Assembly: GCF_014268595.2 (NCBI RefSeq)
Contig: NZ_CP077091.1
Coordinates: 1,262,501-1,326,500 of the forward strand
Direction of reading: 5' to 3'
Source: Pseudomonas hamedanensis
GTDB lineage: Bacteria; Pseudomonadota; Gammaproteobacteria; Pseudomonadales; Pseudomonadaceae
Length of the DNA stretch: 64,000 nt
Shown here: positions 60,004 to 64,000 of the stretch, one piece after another
Layout: each line of letters opens with the position of its first letter
How positions within the stretch are numbered: position 1 is the first letter of the stretch
Program-made: the position numbers and the translations under genes
The notes under the pieces: generated by a model
What the model was told of the DNA's origin: nothing
The model's input: only the letters and a program-made list of their open reading frames with translations
The model's database searches: none

Positions 60004-61736
60004 TCGCGCTCTGGCCGCACTGGTTCCGTCCCTGGTGGCTGTTGCTGTTGCCGCTGCTCGGCTGGCTGCTCTGGCAACTCTGGCACCGGCAGAAACGCGC
60101 CGGACGCTGGCAGATGATTCTTCCGCCAGCCTTCCATTCAGCGTTGCTCAGTGGGGGCAATGGTCGCGAGAGCAAACTGCCGTGGATCGCCCTCGGCGTG
60201 GCGTGGCTGCTAACCCTGCTGGCGTTGCTCGGGCCGAGTTGGGAACGGGTTGAACAGACCAGCCAGAAACCCGCCGATCCGCTGGTGGTGGTGCTGGAGT
60301 TGACCGCGGAAATGCTCGCCACCGACTCGCCGCCGACGCGCCTCGAACAAGCCCGGCGCAAGTTGTTCGATCTGTTGCAGGCACGCAGCGATGCGCAGAC
60401 GGCTATCGTGGTTTACGCCGGCAGCGCGCACACGCTGGTGCCGCTGTCCGATGACCTGGCGACCAGCCGCAATCTGCTCAACGCCCTCAAGCCGTCATTG
60501 ATGCCGCAAAGTGGGCATCGCGCCGACCTGGCCGTCAGTAAAGCGCTGGCGCTGCTGCAACAGGGTGCCCTCGGCCAGGGGCGGATTTTGCTGGTGGGTT
60601 CAGCCCTGACCGAAGAAGAACGCCAAGGCATACGCCGCGCGCTCAACGGCGAATCGGCGCAGTTGCTGATGCTCGGCATCGGCACCGCCGAAGGTGCGCC
60701 GATTGCCCAGGAAGACGGCAGCTTCCTCAAGGACGAGCAAGGGGCGATCCGCGTGCCGCAACTCGACAGTCCGGGACTGGCGGCATTCCTCAACAGCGTC
60801 GGTGGCGAATACCGAGCGGCGCAACTGGACGAAGGCGATCTCGCCGCGCTCGGCCTGCTCAGCGGCCCACGCAGCCTGCGTGACGATGGTCGCACCGTGC
60901 GTCTGGATACCTGGGCCGATCAAGGTTACTGGCTGCTGCTGCCACTGTTATTGCTCGCCGCGTGTGCGGGTCGGCGTGGCTGGCTGTTCTGTCTGCCGCT
61001 GCTGTTCTGCCTGCCGCAGCCCAGCTACGCGTTCGACTTCGAAGACCTGTGGCTGCGCCCCGACCAGCGAGGCCTGCACCTGCTCAAGCAGAAGCGTCCG
61101 GCCGAAGCCGCGCAACATTTTGCCGATCACCAGTGGCAAGGGGTGGCGTTGTACGAGGCCGGCGACTACAGTGGCGCCGCCCAGCGCTTCGCCGAAGGCA
61201 GTGATGCCCGTGCGCACTACAATCGTGGCAACGCACTGGCGAAAAGCGGTGAGCTGGAAGCGGCCATCGACGCCTATGAACAGGCCCTGGAGCTGCAACC
61301 GGATTTGCGTCCGGCGCAGACCAACAAAGCGCTGGTCGAAAATCTGCTGAAGCAGAAAAACGCTCCACCACCGGCCGAACCGGACAATCAGCCAAACCAA
61401 CAAAGCCTGCCCGGCGATGAGCCACCGCCCGCCACCGCGCCTCCCCCGGCGGTGACCAGCGAAACCCAAAGCCAGGCGCAACCGGCAGAGTCGGCCAGTG
61501 AACCGCCACCGACCACCCCGCCGCAGCCAGGCCCCAACGAAATCGCGGGCAGCGTGGAAGAAGAACAGACCGACACGGTGCCGACCCTGCGCCCGAGCGA
61601 AAACAACCTCGAAGGCGAACAGCGGCAGGCACTGGAGCAATGGCTGGGGAAGATCCCGGACGACCCGGGCGAACTGTTGCGACGCAAATTCTGGTACGAA
61701 CAGCAACAACATCAGGATCAGGAAAACACTCGATGA
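60000..61736 (+). CDS. BatB/BatC-type protein: vWA plus TPR
   Basis: This 578-residue protein has two membrane segments, a vWA domain, further hydrophobic segments (about 308-335), and TPR repeats (SDARAHYNRGNALAKSGELE, AIDAYEQALELQPDLRPAQT) with a long Pro/Gln/Glu-rich tail. The MIDAS position reads LELTAEM instead of the DxSxS of its neighbour, so metal binding is doubtful. The stop overlaps the next start. Confidence 0.88.
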   Translation: MIALWPHWFRPWWLLLLPLLGWLLWQLWHRQKRAGRWQMILPPAFHSALLSGGNGRESKLPWIALGVAWLLTLLALLGPSWERVEQTSQKPADPLVVVLELTAEMLATDSPPTRLEQARRKLFDLLQARSDAQTAIVVYAGSAHTLVPLSDDLATSRNLLNALKPSLMPQSGHRADLAVSKALALLQQGALGQGRILLVGSALTEEERQGIRRALNGESAQLLMLGIGTAEGAPIAQEDGSFLKDEQGAIRVPQLDSPGLAAFLNSVGGEYRAAQLDEGDLAALGLLSGPRSLRDDGRTVRLDTWADQGYWLLLPLLLLAACAGRRGWLFCLPLLFCLPQPSYAFDFEDLWLRPDQRGLHLLKQKRPAEAAQHFADHQWQGVALYEAGDYSGAAQRFAEGSDARAHYNRGNALAKSGELEAAIDAYEQALELQPDLRPAQTNKALVENLLKQKNAPPPAEPDNQPNQQSLPGDEPPPATAPPPAVTSETQSQAQPAESASEPPPTTPPQPGPNEIAGSVEEEQTDTVPTLRPSENNLEGEQRQALEQWLGKIPDDPGELLRRKFWYEQQQHQDQENTR

Positions 61737-63364
61737 CCCGTTTCACCGCTCTCTTGCTGCCCCTGCTGATCTGCACGGCCACCGCTCAAGCGGCCGAGCT
61801 GACTGCCAGCGTGGATCGCAGTCGCCTGAACTCCGGCGAGACGGTCGAACTCACCCTCGAAACTGACGACGTCACGCAATTCGGCAAGCCTGACCTGTCG
61901 CCGCTGGAGCCGTTGTTCGAAGTACGCGGCACACGGCAGGTCAACCAGCTCAACACCCTCAATGGCGACAACCGCGCCACCACGCGCTGGATCGTCACCC
62001 TGCTGCCGAAAGAAAACGGCAGCGTGGTGATCCCGCCATTGCAACTGGGCGAAGTGCAGAGCCAGCCGATCACCGTACAAGTGGTTGCCAGCGACACCGT
62101 CGAGGACAAGAGCAGCCTCGATCCGGTGTTCATCGAGGCCAGCCTCGATCAGTCCAGCGTGTACGTGCAGGCCCAGGCCATCCTGACCTTGCGCATCTAC
62201 CATTCGGTGTCGCTGTACGACGACAGCAGCCTGAGCCCGCTGCAAATCGCCGACGCGCGGATCGAACAACTGGGCGACACGCGCACCTACGAAAAAGACC
62301 TCAACGGCGTACGCCACGGCGTGATCGAGATGCGCTACGCGATCTACCCGCAACACAGCGGCTTGCTGACCATCGCCCCGCAAACGTTCAGCGCCACGCT
62401 GGTCGATACGGCGCCATCACCGGATTCCTCGGGGCCGAAACCCGGCAAACTGATGCGCGTGAGTTCCTCATCCATCCCGCTGACGGTCAAACCGAAACCG
62501 CTGACCTATCCGGTCGATGCCCCGTGGCTACCGGCGCGCAGCCTCAGCCTCAGCGAAAGCTGGAGCCCGGAACCGGAACACACCCAGGTCGGCGATTCCC
62601 TGACCCGCAGCCTGACCCTGAAAGTCGAAGGCCTCGCCAGCTCGCAACTGCCAGCGCTGCCCGCCACCGACGTCAACGGCCTGCGCCGCTACCCCGATCA
62701 ACCGGTGCTGAGCAACCAGAGCAGCGACCGCGGCATCATCGGCAGCCGTGAAGAACGCGAAGCGCTGGTGCCGAGCCGCAGCGGCGCGATCGACCTGCCA
62801 ACCGTCGACGTGGTCTGGTGGAACACCTTCGAAGATCACCTGGAACACAGCAGCCTGCCGGCGCGCACCCTGCAAGTGGCGAACAACCCCAGCCTGCAAA
62901 TCGATACACCGGCCGGCACACTGCAACCCGCCATGCTCGACAATGACACGCTGTGGTGGTGGAAACTCAGCACGCTGATCCTCGCCTGCACCACCCTGCT
63001 CGGCTTCGGCCTGTGGTGGCGTGCACGCTGGCAACCGGCAATCCACCGCGCCGCCCAGACCGGCCCGAGTCCACGCACATTGCTCGACGACATCAAGCGT
63101 GCGAGCCAGGCCAACGATCCCCACGCCACCCGCCAGGCGCTGGATGCGTGGGCACGGCAACAGCCGGAGACACTGGCGGACATGGCGGCGAGGTTTGTGC
63201 CTCTGTCGGATGCGTTGGACGGGTTGAATGGCGCGCTGTACAGCGAGACCGGGCAGCACTGGCAGGGTGAAGATTTGTGGCGGGCGATCCGGACAATTCC
63301 GGCGGCGGAACGGGTGCAGGACCCGGTCGGTGAAAGTGGGCTGCCGCCGCTTTATCCCAAGTAG
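61733..63364 (+). CDS. BatD-type protein
   Basis: This 543-residue protein has a signal peptide (MTRFTALLLPLLICTATAQA), periplasmic beta domains typical of BatD (SGETVELTLETDDVTQFGKP, RGTRQVNQLNTLNG), one membrane segment (about 405-425) and a cytoplasmic helical end. ATG at 61733 overlaps the preceding stop as ATGA, which decides the start over 61640. It is the last gene of the operon. Confidence 0.9.
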   Translation: MTRFTALLLPLLICTATAQAAELTASVDRSRLNSGETVELTLETDDVTQFGKPDLSPLEPLFEVRGTRQVNQLNTLNGDNRATTRWIVTLLPKENGSVVIPPLQLGEVQSQPITVQVVASDTVEDKSSLDPVFIEASLDQSSVYVQAQAILTLRIYHSVSLYDDSSLSPLQIADARIEQLGDTRTYEKDLNGVRHGVIEMRYAIYPQHSGLLTIAPQTFSATLVDTAPSPDSSGPKPGKLMRVSSSSIPLTVKPKPLTYPVDAPWLPARSLSLSESWSPEPEHTQVGDSLTRSLTLKVEGLASSQLPALPATDVNGLRRYPDQPVLSNQSSDRGIIGSREEREALVPSRSGAIDLPTVDVVWWNTFEDHLEHSSLPARTLQVANNPSLQIDTPAGTLQPAMLDNDTLWWWKLSTLILACTTLLGFGLWWRARWQPAIHRAAQTGPSPRTLLDDIKRASQANDPHATRQALDAWARQQPETLADMAARFVPLSDALDGLNGALYSETGQHWQGEDLWRAIRTIPAAERVQDPVGESGLPPLYPK

Positions 63365-63634
63365 CGCTGCACAGGGACCCTGTGGCGAGGGGATTCAGCG
63401 AAACGTCGCACCGCCCCGTTGGGCTGCGTAGCGGCCCCAAACCGGTACCCGTGATCTTTCTGAGGGACCGCGTTGGCTGATTTGACGACTGCTTCGCAGC
63501 CGAACGGGGATAAATCCCCTCGCCACAGGGGGCTTAGCGTCCACAGACCAGGGTTTTGCCAGTAAACTCTCCCCCTTTAGCCGCCTCTTCGTCTCTTTGC
63601 GGCCATCGCCCCTTTAGCTATTGCGGAGTCCACC
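63365..63634. repeat. inverted REP-like pair between the bat operon and sbcD
   Basis: No gene. TGTGGCGAGGGGATT at 63381 and its inverse AATCCCCTCGCCACA ending at 63527 flank GCTGCGTAGCGGCCCC and GACTGCTTCGCAGCCG. This is the same REP class expanded between hxcQ and hxcR. Confidence 0.75.
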
Positions 63635-64000
63635 TTGCGTCTGTTTCACACCTCCGACTGGCACCTTGGGCAAAACCTGCACGGCCAGGAGCGCGATTTC
63701 GAGCACGCGTGTTTTCTCGAATGGCTGCTGGGTCAACTGAAACTGGCACAACCGGATGTGCTGCTGATTGCCGGGGACATCTTCGACACGGTCAATCCGC
63801 CGGTCAAAGCTCAGGAACGCCTTTACGACTTCATCGTCAGTGCTCACGAACAGCAGCCGCTGCTGACCATCGTGATGATCGCCGGCAACCATGATTCCGG
63901 CTCGCGAATCGAACTGCCGGCGCCGTTGATGCGGCGTTTGCGCACCCATGCGTTGGGCCGGGTGCTGTGGCTGGACGATGGTCAACTTGATGCCGAACGC
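63635..64000 (+). CDS. sbcD: exonuclease SbcCD nuclease subunit SbcD, 5' part
   Basis: The frame begins at TTG (63635), with GGAG six bases upstream, and runs off the right edge. The 122 visible residues show the Mre11/SbcD phosphoesterase motifs HTSDWHLGQNLHG, LLIAGDIFDTVNPP and IAGNHDSGSRIE, with the metal-binding Asp and His residues. SbcD with SbcC cleaves DNA hairpins. SbcC should follow downstream. Confidence 0.93.
   Translation, partial: MRLFHTSDWHLGQNLHGQERDFEHACFLEWLLGQLKLAQPDVLLIAGDIFDTVNPPVKAQERLYDFIVSAHEQQPLLTIVMIAGNHDSGSRIELPAPLMRRLRTHALGRVLWLDDGQLDAER

Noticed and set aside
63556..63894. 112-codon ORF overlapping sbcD
   Set aside because: The sbcD frame with its metal-site motifs and GGAG-preceded TTG start is clearly the real one.

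Overview
The window is chromosomal DNA of a Pseudomonas of the fluorescens group. Evidence: GC-rich codon use, short REP-like palindromes typical of these genomes, an NAD-specific glutamate dehydrogenase of the long type, and a locus that matches the Hxc/Vre/PdtA region of P. aeruginosa. Identifications rest on reading the proteins and remembered family features; no search was run.

Layout. 1-3468: end of an unknown gene, then a four-gene phosphonate/selenate-type ABC importer. 3647-5655: MHS-type MFS transporter and a small hydrophilic protein. 5718-7099: two tandem PaaA2/ParE2-like toxin-antitoxin modules. 7123-19623 (minus): a 4166-residue TpsA exoprotein resembling PdtA. 19849-20952 (minus): a secreted DING/LapA-like phosphate-binding protein. 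21392-30836 and 40019-42683: a complete Hxc-type type II secretion system (F, E, D, M, L, K, G, I and then C, H, J). 43395-45654 (minus): the vreA-vreI-vreR signalling operon. In P. aeruginosa these parts act together under phosphate limitation: VreI with PhoB drives hxc and pdtA, and Hxc secretes the DING phosphatase.

The hxc cluster is split at 30.8-40.0 kb by an accessory island. It holds two copies of a DUF6124-type gene, each behind a structured leader RNA candidate; a likely pore-forming effector with a membrane immunity protein; a GNAT acetyltransferase; short repeats and proline-rich ORFs; and a defence group made of a TIR-like nucleotide-binding protein, a small EVE/PUA-like protein and an AvcD/DcdV-type anti-phage dCTP deaminase. 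Next to it, the hxcP/hxcU promoter region is duplicated, leaving a chimeric pseudogene. Between hxcQ and hxcR the 3' end of hxcQ plus a REP-derived block is repeated three times with a 248-bp period.

45.8-64 kb is ordinary core genome: a small secreted protein, an AhpD-like protein, a MocR regulator, a small monooxygenase, a periplasmic cupin, an unknown 184-residue protein, gdhB, a conserved small protein, the moxR-bat operon (six genes with start/stop overlaps) and the start of sbcD.

The points most worth following up are the DUF6124 leader RNAs (the Shine-Dalgarno region pairs with an upstream loop in both copies, with different sequences), the effector/immunity pair, the AvcD locus with a possible AvcI RNA, and the rearrangements inside the secretion operon.
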